Assembly: GCF_028736925.1 (NCBI RefSeq)
Contig: NZ_JAQZAT010000025.1
Location: 1 to 59,699, forward strand
Direction: 5' to 3'
Origin: Flavivirga sp. 57AJ16
GTDB taxonomy: Bacteria > Bacteroidota > Bacteroidia > Flavobacteriales > Flavobacteriaceae
Length of the DNA: 59,699 bases
This document shows positions 1 to 7,896 of this stretch, piece after piece (the first letter of the stretch is position 1; every line of letters starts with the position of its first letter). A model generated the notes under the pieces. It saw nothing but the letters and a program-made list of their open reading frames with translations, searched no databases and had not been told where the DNA came from. A program made the position numbers and the translations under genes.

Positions 1-80
1 ACGCATGTCTTTTGTGTTTTTAATTCTCTTTTTCCTCGCTAATCAAATGAAAATTATCAAATGGAAGAATTAAAAACAAA

Positions 81-114
81 AAATAGCATCAAAATTTAAT
101 TAAGGATGCTATTT
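81..114. terminator. Probable bidirectional intrinsic terminator
   Basis: Ten-base arms AAATAGCATC (81-90) and GATGCTATTT (105-114) form a hairpin. Read on the minus strand it is followed by a T-rich run (TTTGTTTTTAA), so it would end the DUF4374 transcript. Read on the plus strand it has an A-rich lead-in and a shorter T run, so it may also serve a gene left of the window. Bases 1-80 show nothing else recognisable. Confidence 0.6.
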
Positions 115-170
115 TCTGAATGCGCCTGGCTATAAATATAAAATGAACAAAGAGAGCATTCTAATCAAAT

Positions 171-206
171 AAGCCACTAATATATCTTTTAGAATAATAG
201 TGGCTT
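171..206 (-). terminator. Hairpin just after the distal DUF4374 gene
   Basis: Arms AAGCCACTA (171-179) and TAGTGGCTT (198-206) pair perfectly with an 18-base loop. The hairpin starts about 25 bases past the stop codon of the last DUF4374 gene on the minus strand. The tract after it is only weakly T-rich, so it could be a first, leaky terminator or a 3' stabilising stem ahead of the stronger hairpin at 81-114. Confidence 0.45.
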
Positions 207-231
207 AAATAATGACCAATTGTTGTAATAA

Positions 232-1494
232 TTAATTTGCTGGATCTAATTTACTAATTGCAGTAATTTTCCCCCCTTCTACCTCTAATCCTTGAGTAGC
301 TGTTGCAGTTGAAACATCAATATTATAGATAAAACTTCCTGTCTCAGTTGTTATACCAATATAAGCTGTACTACCATCTTCAGATACATAATTGCTTCTT
401 GCTGTTACACTTACAATGTTTTCTTTAGCAGGTGTGCCAGTTACCATTGTAAAACTTTCTGTGTAAACATCAATAATAGCAAATTCTTTACCTGTAGTAT
501 TATATGAACGTTCGTCTTTATCCGCTACGTCTATTAGGTATACCAAAAATTTACCATTGCCTAAATAGATATGTGTAGTTGCATACTTGCCTCCAGAAGC
601 TTCTTCTATATTATATAGAAATGTATTATCAAATTCGGTAGTTCCATTTTTTATTCTAGTAATAGCAGATGGTTTTGTAGAAGTCACTTCTCCATTATTT
701 GTAGCTACTGAAGAAGAAAAAGCGTAGGCATCGCCTTTTTCATCTAAAGTAAGGCCATTTATAAAATAGCGCCCTATAAAACTTGTACGGTCATCATGAA
801 TTACTTTTTCTAATTCCATTTCTGGATAAGAGTAAACAGCAATGTTAGCTTCATCTGGATATGCGGTCCCAAATCTATCCGAAGAAATACCTTTTATCGT
901 AAAATAAGGTAAATAAACCTTATTTTCAACTTGAGTTATCCAAGAAAAAAATGCAAGTTCTCCATTTTCTTTATTGGCTAATTCTTGAGTATTGATTTGT
1001 CCTTCATCTACAAATTGCGATGTATTGGTATCTAAGCGATACCAATAAGCAATTGGTTCATCAGAATTTCTAGAAATTTTTATTAATAAAATATCATTAT
1101 CAACAGGAGCAAATGCTTGCACGGTTTCTGATTGAAAATCAGATAATTTATTTAAGGCTCCATTTTCGTTTAATTGATATGTTGTTACGGCACCTGGATT
1201 TCCTTGGCCATATAGCATACTAAAAAACTTATTGTTGCTAGTTACATAATATCTATAGGTTCCATCTTGTTCAATACCGTTACCAATGGTACTAATAGTG
1301 CCTTGGCTTAGGTCGTCGGTAGTAAGAATGTAATCTGCTACGCCTTCAGATGCTGTAGGAGTTGCAGTAACAATGTATTTAGATTCACTTTGGGGTTCTT
1401 CTTGTTCTTCTTTAGGTGGGCTATCATCATTGCTACAAGAAGCAAATAATGTTACTCCTGCAAGGAAACTTAGGTATAAATGTCTGTTTTTCAT
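232..1494 (-). CDS. DUF4374 surface lipoprotein, XusB-like (distal copy)
   Basis: Predicted outer-membrane lipoprotein of 420 residues. The signal peptide ends in a lipobox with Cys20 (LFASC), followed by an acidic Ser/Asp/Glu linker typical of surface-exposed Bacteroidota lipoproteins. The mature part carries the DUF4374 signature (ATPTASEGVADYILTTDDL near residues 45-62) and regularly spaced beta-rich segments consistent with a propeller. In Bacteroides thetaiotaomicron a lipoprotein of this kind (XusB, as I recall it) captures ferric xenosiderophores for its TonB receptor. That role is inferred here from family and from position downstream of a TonB receptor. It is the last gene of the transcript and a tandem paralogue of the gene at 1531-2766, 36 bases away. 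The pair share most of their motif blocks but differ in the middle, which suggests different ligands. Confidence 0.8.
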   Translation of the reverse strand: MKNRHLYLSFLAGVTLFASCSNDDSPPKEEQEEPQSESKYIVTATPTASEGVADYILTTDDLSQGTISTIGNGIEQDGTYRYYVTSNNKFFSMLYGQGNPGAVTTYQLNENGALNKLSDFQSETVQAFAPVDNDILLIKISRNSDEPIAYWYRLDTNTSQFVDEGQINTQELANKENGELAFFSWITQVENKVYLPYFTIKGISSDRFGTAYPDEANIAVYSYPEMELEKVIHDDRTSFIGRYFINGLTLDEKGDAYAFSSSVATNNGEVTSTKPSAITRIKNGTTEFDNTFLYNIEEASGGKYATTHIYLGNGKFLVYLIDVADKDERSYNTTGKEFAIIDVYTESFTMVTGTPAKENIVSVTARSNYVSEDGSTAYIGITTETGSFIYNIDVSTATATQGLEVEGGKITAISKLDPAN

Positions 1495-1530
1495 TTTTTG
1501 TAGTTTATTAATTTATAAGTGTATATTTTT

Positions 1531-2766
1531 TTATTTTGAAACTTCAAGCTTACTTATTGTAGTTATTCCACCTCCTTCTACTTTTAGTCCTTGTGTTGCT
1601 GTTGCTTTGTCTACATCTATTACATAAACATAGCTATCTCCATTTGTGGTAACTCCAACGTAGGCTATATTATCTTCAATCACATAATTATTTCGAAGCG
1701 TTTCTCTCTCAATTGTGCTTGGTTCTGGCATGCCAGAAACCCAAGTAAAAGCTTTTGTAGAAACATCTAGTATAGCATATTTACTTCCAGAAGCCCATGC
1801 AGAAGCATCACTGGTTTTTTCGGACATGATTCCAATAAATTTTCCGTTGCCTATATATATATGAGAGCCTAGATAGTAACCATTAGAAGCCTCTTCTAGA
1901 TTGAAAAAATAGTTTTCATCAAAAGTTGTTTGGCCTTTATTTATTTTCAAAATAGCAGAAGGTTTTGTGCCGTTGGATTCTCCATTATTTTTTGTTATAG
2001 CAGAAGAAAAAGCATAAGTATCACCTTTTTCATCTTCTGTAAGTCCGTTCCAAAAATAGCGTCCAATTTGGCTGGTTCTATCGTCATGTATTATCGTTTC
2101 CAGTTCCATTTCAGGATAAGAATACACGGCTATGTTTGCTTCATCTGGATAATTTGTTCCATACACATCGTTACAGCAGCTTTTCCAATACATATAAGGG
2201 AGGTAAACTTTGCTGCCAACTTGTGTAACTCCAGTAAAAAAGGCCAATTCTCCATTGCCTGCCAATTCAGCTGTGTTTATTTGTCCTTCACCAACTATTT
2301 GTAAGATTTCCATATCTAAACGAAACCATTTAGCATAAGGGGTGTCAATATTTCTAGAAACTTGTAGCATAAGCATGTCATTACTAACAGGGCCATAAGT
2401 ATGTACGGCTTCTAATTGGAAATCTGATTTTACTACTAATTCCCCTTCACTATTTAGTTGGTAAGTAGTAACAGCACCAGTATCATCATAAGCAAAGCTG
2501 AAAAATTTGTTATTGCTTGTGGCATAATAGCGCCAAGTTCCATCTTGTTCTATGCCATTACCCACAGTACTAATTGTTCCTTGAGTAAGGTCGTCTGTAG
2601 TTAGTATATAATCCGCGACACCTTCTGAAGCTCTTGGGGTTGCTGTAATTAAATATTTAAATGTAGTAGTTTCTTCTTCTGAATCTTTTACAGGAGAATT
2701 ATCATTGCTGCAACTAATTAGAGATACAGCTAGAAGTAGAGTTGAATATAAATTTGTATTTTTCAT
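1531..2766 (-). CDS. DUF4374 surface lipoprotein, XusB-like (proximal copy)
   Basis: Predicted lipoprotein of 411 residues with lipobox Cys19 (SLISC) and the same DUF4374 blocks as its neighbour (TTDDLTQGTISTVGNGIEQD; YPDEANIAVYSYPEMELE). It lies 20 bases downstream of the TonB receptor gene, so the two are almost certainly co-transcribed and act together at the cell surface, the lipoprotein presenting a ferric siderophore to the receptor (inference from the Xus system). Unlike the distal copy it has a vicinal cysteine pair in a loop (WKSCCNDVYG, about residue 200), where the other copy reads KGISSDRFG. Loss of function is not suggested: both copies are full length with intact signal peptides. 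Confidence 0.8.
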   Translation of the reverse strand: MKNTNLYSTLLLAVSLISCSNDNSPVKDSEEETTTFKYLITATPRASEGVADYILTTDDLTQGTISTVGNGIEQDGTWRYYATSNNKFFSFAYDDTGAVTTYQLNSEGELVVKSDFQLEAVHTYGPVSNDMLMLQVSRNIDTPYAKWFRLDMEILQIVGEGQINTAELAGNGELAFFTGVTQVGSKVYLPYMYWKSCCNDVYGTNYPDEANIAVYSYPEMELETIIHDDRTSQIGRYFWNGLTEDEKGDTYAFSSAITKNNGESNGTKPSAILKINKGQTTFDENYFFNLEEASNGYYLGSHIYIGNGKFIGIMSEKTSDASAWASGSKYAILDVSTKAFTWVSGMPEPSTIERETLRNNYVIEDNIAYVGVTTNGDSYVYVIDVDKATATQGLKVEGGGITTISKLEVSK

Positions 2767-2786
2767 TATAGAGTTGTATTAATTGA

Positions 2787-5153
2787 TTAAAAAAATGTGT
2801 ACTTAATTTTACTAGTAAAGCTGCGTCCTGGTTTTTGAAGGCTGAAATTGTCATATAATTTTTTGTCCAATAAGTTTCTGCATTCTAGTGTTAACTGGAA
2901 ATTTTTATTAAATGAGTAGGTTAAGCTTATGTCGTGTGAGATTTGTTCTGGAACATCGAGCTTATTACTTCCCAAACTAGGCCAGTACAAGTAAAAAGCG
3001 TGTACATACAATGTATTATATCCTATACTTAATTGGTGCGATTTTTTCCAAAGGTTTGAAAACGTGTAACTAACATCTGCATTGCCATATAGGTATGGCA
3101 TATTAGGAATGCGATCTCTGTAAACAACACTTACTACTGTTTGTCCGTCTTCGTATTTTGTGTTATTGCGTAAATCTTGATAGGTAAGATTTGCACCAGC
3201 TGAGAGACGATTATCTAATTGATATCTAATTTCAGCTTCAATGCCTGCGCTAGTAACACTTCCTAAATTATCCATAACTTGCATGGTCTGGTTACTATTA
3301 AGTCGAGGACGGATAAAATCTTTAGCCTTTCTATAAAAACCGCTAGTGTTAATATTAAATTGATGTTTTTTATTTAGTAGGAACCAAAAACTAGCTCCTA
3401 AATTGTAATTATCACTACTTTCAGGTTTTAAATCAATATTCCCTTGAAGGTTAATGACATCGCCGAATAGTTCATTGGATTCTGGTAAACGATAACTTTT
3501 TTCGTAAGAAGCTTTTAGTTGTAAGTTTTCATTTAAAAAATGAGTAACAGCTAAACCATAGCCTGTAGAATTAAATTTATTAATATGATTTCTATAGGCA
3601 ACATCACCATAATTACCAGATGGATTATATGATTGCGCGAATTTGTTTTGTTGAAAATATTGTTTTAAGAAAACAGATGCGTTCCAATTATTTTTTTTAT
3701 AATCGTAGCCTAAACCTGTAATGTTTTTAATTGTTTTTTTAGGATGCTCGTAAGTTTCGTTATTTGGGTTTAATTCGTTATGTCCAATCCTATTAAATGT
3801 ATTAAATGTATTACTGAGTACGATATTGTGATGTTCAGCAATTTTATAACTTAAATTAGTTGTGGAAATGCCTGCGTTATTTTTGTATTTATATAAAGAG
3901 TAGGAGCGTTCTCCTCCAGGAGTGTCATATTCTTTATAATCACCAAACCAATTGTATCGCCTATTAATGGTATCTATGTTTTTTTCTTGACCTAAATTAA
4001 TGTTGGCATTAAACCTAAAGTCTAAATCTTTTACGATAAAATCTTCTTTTTTGTATTTAATACTTGGCATAATGATATTGCCTTTTCTATGCCATGTTCC
4101 AAAAACACTAACAATTCTGGCGCCAGTTTGTATTTCTCGGTAATTTTGTCCTAACGTAATACCAAACAGTAATTGATCGGCAAAACTTTTGTTTACCACC
4201 CCCATATTGATAATTACAGATTCGTTGTGGTAAGTGTCATGAAAACGTTTTACCGTTTGATCGGGAAAATACTCACCAGTATTGAGGTCTGCTACATCTA
4301 CATTAACTTTATAATTATTATCAGAGTAATTTTGAAAAGCATTTATTTGAGCTGTAAAACCAGATTTAGCGACATAAATAGCATTTACAGAAGACCGATG
4401 CGTATTAAACGAACCATAGGAGTACGAGGCTTCTAAATGATTTTTTTTATAGGTGTTCGTTATTATGTTTACAGCACCGCCTAAGGCATCCGATCCTAAA
4501 CCAACAGGTACTACACCTTTGTAAACCTCTATACGTTCAGCTAGATTTATAGGAATATTATTAATTTGAAATGAAGACCCAAAATTATCCATAGGCACAC
4601 CATCAATAAAAAATCGAACTTGGTTTCCTTTAAAACCATTAAGCGAAAAGCTCATTTGAGAGCCAACTCCACCGCTCTCGCGTACACGGACCCCAGAAAC
4701 ACGATCCAAAGCATGTCCCATATCTAGTGATGTTGTGTGTAATTTTTTAGCATCAACTACGCTTACGTTATAAGCGCGTTCTTTTACATGCTGTACCATA
4801 CTTTTACCAGTTACAACAACTTCATCTAACTCGGTATTCGATTCTTCTAAAACAAATGAAAGTGATTTACTTTCTCCTAAATTTATATTAACAGATTGGT
4901 TTGTGGTTTTATAACCTAAGTAGGAAACTACTATGGTGTAAGCCCCATCATAATTCCCTGAAAATGTGAATTGTCCATTACTATCTGTAATAACGCCTCT
5001 ATTACTTTCTTTATTAATTACAGTTGCACCTAAGACTGGTTTTTTTGTTTGATCTAATACAACACCATTAATTTTGCTTTCTTTTACTTGGGAAAAGCTA
5101 AGAAGTGAAAATAAACAGTATATTATTGTAAAGTAAATGCTCCTTTTTTGCAT
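2787..5153 (-). CDS. TonB-dependent outer-membrane receptor, probable ferric-siderophore receptor
   Basis: A 788-residue receptor with signal peptide (1-21), an N-terminal carboxypeptidase regulatory-like domain (about 25-105), a TonB-box-like stretch ELDEVVVTGK (about 108-117), a plug domain (about 125-235, including FFIDGVPMDNFG and GLGSDALGGAVNIITN) and a long beta-barrel ending in the aromatic residue needed for barrel assembly. It has no STN signalling domain, so it is not expected to signal through a sigma/FecR pair. An AraC-type site fits better: two direct repeats at 5244-5277 lie upstream of a TATATTTG box at 5220-5213. Two DUF4374 lipoproteins follow. Ferric xenosiderophore import is the likely role; the ligand cannot be read from sequence. 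Confidence 0.85.
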   Translation of the reverse strand: MQKRSIYFTIIYCLFSLLSFSQVKESKINGVVLDQTKKPVLGATVINKESNRGVITDSNGQFTFSGNYDGAYTIVVSYLGYKTTNQSVNINLGESKSLSFVLEESNTELDEVVVTGKSMVQHVKERAYNVSVVDAKKLHTTSLDMGHALDRVSGVRVRESGGVGSQMSFSLNGFKGNQVRFFIDGVPMDNFGSSFQINNIPINLAERIEVYKGVVPVGLGSDALGGAVNIITNTYKKNHLEASYSYGSFNTHRSSVNAIYVAKSGFTAQINAFQNYSDNNYKVNVDVADLNTGEYFPDQTVKRFHDTYHNESVIINMGVVNKSFADQLLFGITLGQNYREIQTGARIVSVFGTWHRKGNIIMPSIKYKKEDFIVKDLDFRFNANINLGQEKNIDTINRRYNWFGDYKEYDTPGGERSYSLYKYKNNAGISTTNLSYKIAEHHNIVLSNTFNTFNRIGHNELNPNNETYEHPKKTIKNITGLGYDYKKNNWNASVFLKQYFQQNKFAQSYNPSGNYGDVAYRNHINKFNSTGYGLAVTHFLNENLQLKASYEKSYRLPESNELFGDVINLQGNIDLKPESSDNYNLGASFWFLLNKKHQFNINTSGFYRKAKDFIRPRLNSNQTMQVMDNLGSVTSAGIEAEIRYQLDNRLSAGANLTYQDLRNNTKYEDGQTVVSVVYRDRIPNMPYLYGNADVSYTFSNLWKKSHQLSIGYNTLYVHAFYLYWPSLGSNKLDVPEQISHDISLTYSFNKNFQLTLECRNLLDKKLYDNFSLQKPGRSFTSKIKYTFF

Positions 5154-5212
5154 TATAAATTTTAGGTTATTTATTAGTGATTGTTTTATTTAGAATAAAT
5201 ATAAATAAAGCG

Positions 5213-5277
5213 CAAATATATATTTATTGTTTACTTTAAAACCTACGTAAAACGGAGAATAACCTACGCAAAACGGA
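5213..5277 (-). promoter_or_regulatory. Promoter and direct-repeat operator of the TonB receptor transcript
   Basis: Two copies of a 13-mer lie in tandem: TACGTAAAACGGA (5244-5256) and TACGCAAAACGGA (5265-5277), 21 bp apart. On the minus strand a Bacteroidota-type -7 box TATATTTG lies at 5220-5213, 23 bp from the nearer repeat, so the repeats cover the -33 region. That is where an AraC-type activator would bind. The same arrangement occurs at 9097-9160 and 9885-9948. Confidence 0.75.
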
Positions 5278-5330
5278 ATAACTTGAATTGTTTTTTTATA
5301 ATAAAAAGGGCGTGATTTTTTAGAGATTTG

Positions 5331-5366
5331 ATAAAAAAGCACCTCTTTCCAACAGTAAAAAAGAGG
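5331..5366 (-). terminator. Intrinsic terminator of the PepSY transcript
   Basis: Arms CCTCTTT (5342-5348) and AAAGAGG (5360-5366) form a hairpin. On the minus strand it is followed by TGC and a T6 run (5338-5332). It lies just past the stop codon of the receptor remnant and before the operator at 5244-5277, so it separates the PepSY transcript from the TonB receptor transcript. Confidence 0.65.
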
Positions 5367-5392
5367 CGTGGTAAAAAAACTAAATAAGAAGA

Positions 5393-5635
5393 CTAAAACT
5401 TTAGTGTTAAGTTGGCTGCAAAGTTGCTAGGGGTTTGTGCCACTCCATAAGCATCCCAGTATTTTTGGTTCGTAAAGTTATTGATTTTTAAACCGAAACG
5501 CCATGTAGGTTGATCATAAAATATGGTAGCATTAAAAGTAGAGTATGAAGGGGAATAGAAAATATTATCACTAAACCTATAAACTTTACCTACAGAATTA
5601 CCACCAAAACCAAAACCTAATCCTTGTTGTGTTTT
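5393..5635 (-). pseudogene. C-terminal remnant of a second TonB-dependent siderophore receptor
   Basis: The minus strand has an open stretch of 80 codons with no start, preceded in frame by a stop at 5638-5636. Its translation begins QGLGFGFGGNSVGKVYRF, contains YDQPTWRFGLKINNFTNQKYW, and ends NFAANLTLKF-stop. This is the last part of a TonB-receptor barrel, and the FGLKINNxTNxKYW block is typical of FhuA/FpvA-like siderophore receptors. It does not match the C-terminus of the intact receptor at 2787-5153. It sits about 35 bases after the PepSY gene stop and right before a terminator, so it is what remains of the receptor once encoded at the end of this operon. Nearly nine tenths of the gene is gone. 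Confidence 0.85.
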
Positions 5636-5672
5636 TTATTTAAAAATAGATTTATAATTATAAATGAAGTAA

Positions 5673-7241
5673 TTAATTTGTTTTAGGTTTAAGTTTAAAA
5701 ACTACAGCAAGTGCTGTTATAGATAGTAATACCCAAAAGATATCCATTACAAAAATTTGAGAGTATCCTTTTTGCCAGGTTACCCAAGGCCAGTTACCGG
5801 TAACTACACCATTCGATATTGGTACTAAAAAGCCAAGTATGCTCCCTAATAAGAGTGATATTTTATTTGTAAAATAGTTATCCCGTTTTATGATAAAAAA
5901 CGTGCTTAAAGCTAGCCATCCCCAGAAAAACACATTATAAATCAAAGCCCTTTTCCCGTCTTCATAATTATAAGAAAAGCATTTAACCACTAAAAAAATT
6001 AGCGCAGTCATAGGGTATATGCTTAAACAAATAGCCATATAAATATTGACTAACCAACTGTTAAATTTTCTTTTATATTCTGGAACATTCTTTTTATCGC
6101 GAGCCACCAACCAAATAAGGACTCCAGATATAATAACAAAACAGGTTATCAAACCAAGTAAAAAATAAATGAGTTTCATGCCATAACCACCATAATCCCC
6201 ATAATGTAATCTTTTTAAAATATTGGTTGTTCCCTCTACATAAGAAGAGTTTGTATAAGGATTTTTTTTATCTATAATCTGCCCATCAATAGCTTTAAAT
6301 GTTAAATGCCCAGATCCTAATAATCTATTTTTAAAATGCGGATGCCCTGAAACCTTTACATGCATATTAGCATCACCATAGTTATATATTTGTAGCCTGT
6401 TTACTTTTAAATTAGGCCATATACTTTTTGTTTTACTAACAAATTGGTTTATGGATATTGTTTTTTCTAATTCTTCGCCCCAAAAAGCATAATCTGTGAC
6501 TTCTTCGTTTTTTAAAGCCTTTTCAAATTTTTCAGAATTATTATCAAATAAAAGAGATTGAACAGGAGGTAGCATAACTGAATACCCAATAATTAAATAA
6601 GCTCCAGTTACAGCAAACATAAACTGATAGGGTAGTCCTATAATTCCTAAAGCGACATGGGCATCAGTCCAAATGGTTTTCCATTTGCTTTTAGGTCTGA
6701 ATACGTAAAAACTAGAAATTATTTTTTTCCAATGTACAATAACTCCTGTTAGTATAGCAAATAGAAAGAAAAAGGCAACCAATCCAGATAAAAAGTAACC
6801 TGATCTACCAAAGAAATTTAATTGAGCAAAAAAATGTAGTCTATAAAAAAACTCTCCTAAAGTGTAAGAGTCACTATACTTTTCTATTTTATGCGAAGTT
6901 AAATTTGTAGAAAAAAAATTTCGGCGAAGATCTTGTTTTGATGCTGTAGAATCTTTAGATGCAGATAAAATGGTAATGGCACTTTGCCCTTCAACACGTT
7001 GAAAAAATGTAACATCACGATTATTTAAATTATGTTCGGTTTTAATGTTGCTTATTACAGAATCAAAATCAACACTACTAAAATAATTGTCGCTAACAGG
7101 TTCGTTACGTTCCCAAGCTATAATTTCGTCTCTTAAAAAAGTTATAGATCCTGTAAAAAATATAACATACAAAGCGGCACTAATAATGATACCACTAATA
7201 GTATGTGTATGAAACATAATATTATATACTCTATTTGACAT
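5673..7241 (-). CDS. PepSY-associated membrane protein (PepSY_TM family)
   Basis: A 522-residue inner-membrane protein of the PepSY_TM family linked to siderophore uptake. It has an N-terminal helix pair opening with MFHTHTISGIIISAALYVIFF, a long periplasmic stretch, further helices around residues 155-222, a second PepSY-like region (HFKNRLLGSGHLTFKAIDGQ), and a C-terminal group of about five helices. Family members act at the cytoplasmic membrane and are thought to help reduce ferric siderophores and release iron; XusC of Bacteroides is one of this type. Histidines in the helices (MFHTHT, DAHVALG) could be heme or metal ligands. It follows the 94-residue membrane protein by 14 bases and precedes the receptor remnant, in one transcript with the flavin reductase-like gene. 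Confidence 0.85.
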   Translation of the reverse strand: MSNRVYNIMFHTHTISGIIISAALYVIFFTGSITFLRDEIIAWERNEPVSDNYFSSVDFDSVISNIKTEHNLNNRDVTFFQRVEGQSAITILSASKDSTASKQDLRRNFFSTNLTSHKIEKYSDSYTLGEFFYRLHFFAQLNFFGRSGYFLSGLVAFFFLFAILTGVIVHWKKIISSFYVFRPKSKWKTIWTDAHVALGIIGLPYQFMFAVTGAYLIIGYSVMLPPVQSLLFDNNSEKFEKALKNEEVTDYAFWGEELEKTISINQFVSKTKSIWPNLKVNRLQIYNYGDANMHVKVSGHPHFKNRLLGSGHLTFKAIDGQIIDKKNPYTNSSYVEGTTNILKRLHYGDYGGYGMKLIYFLLGLITCFVIISGVLIWLVARDKKNVPEYKRKFNSWLVNIYMAICLSIYPMTALIFLVVKCFSYNYEDGKRALIYNVFFWGWLALSTFFIIKRDNYFTNKISLLLGSILGFLVPISNGVVTGNWPWVTWQKGYSQIFVMDIFWVLLSITALAVVFKLKPKTN

Positions 7242-7255
7242 AGATATTTAAATTG

Positions 7256-7540
7256 TTAGAAATTATTTTTAATATAGATAAGAGCAAAAAACACAATGCA
7301 TGTTAAAAGATATATACCCCAAATTTTGTACCCATTTTTTGCTAAAAATGCCAAAATCATTAAAATTGCCCAAAGTATAAAACCACCAAATCTTAAAGTC
7401 ATTATAGCATTTCCTGCATCCCACCAAACTATTAAAAACATATGTATAGCTAGTGTAACCATATACCCACCAATAAAACCGGCAGTTATTTTAGCTATAC
7501 GTTGTACGGGAGACGATAAGTGTTTTTTATTTGCAGGCAT
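7256..7540 (-). CDS. Small membrane protein, DUF3649-like
   Basis: A 94-residue protein with a short basic N-terminus and three predicted transmembrane helices (about 16-38, 46-64, 70-90), with an early AGFIGGYMVT motif. Size, topology and position next to a PepSY gene match DUF3649 proteins, which occur beside siderophore receptors in proteobacteria. It starts 6 bases after the upstream gene and ends 14 bases before the PepSY gene, so it is translated as part of the same operon. Its molecular role is unknown; a subunit of the PepSY membrane complex is an inference. Confidence 0.6.
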   Translation of the reverse strand: MPANKKHLSSPVQRIAKITAGFIGGYMVTLAIHMFLIVWWDAGNAIMTLRFGGFILWAILMILAFLAKNGYKIWGIYLLTCIVFFALIYIKNNF

Positions 7541-7546
7541 ACCAAT

Positions 7547-7879
7547 TTAAGTAAGGTAAATTTCGACTCCAAAGGATAATATAGTTACTATAAGTAGAGT
7601 AAATAGATTAAAAAAGCGAAGAGGAGATACTAGAACAACTAAACTACCAATAGTCATTATAATAACTAGAAAATAGAAAAAGCCAACTCCAAAACCTAAG
7701 GTTACTATACAGAGTATAAAGCTAATAAGCAATAAGCTGATTCCTATGTATTTCCCGATTTGTTGGTTTTCCTTTGTCCAATTTTGAAGTTTATATGTAA
7801 GCGTTAATTCTGCACGCTTACTCGTGCTATATAACATATAAAATCCTAGAAAAGCCAGACTACATATTAAAGTTATCAT
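7547..7879 (-). CDS. Small membrane protein, DUF3325-like
   Basis: A 110-residue, very hydrophobic protein with about four predicted helices (1-17, 45-65, 66-87, 92-108) and a short charged stretch after the first helix (TSKRAELTLTYKLQNW). DUF3325 proteins have this length and layout and occur together with DUF3649 and PepSY proteins in siderophore gene clusters, which is the main reason for the call. It lies 17 bases after the reductase-like gene. No catalytic motif can be seen. Confidence 0.55.
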   Translation of the reverse strand: MITLICSLAFLGFYMLYSTSKRAELTLTYKLQNWTKENQQIGKYIGISLLLISFILCIVTLGFGVGFFYFLVIIMTIGSLVVLVSPLRFFNLFTLLIVTILSFGVEIYLT

Positions 7880-7896
7880 GATACTTTTTTAATATT

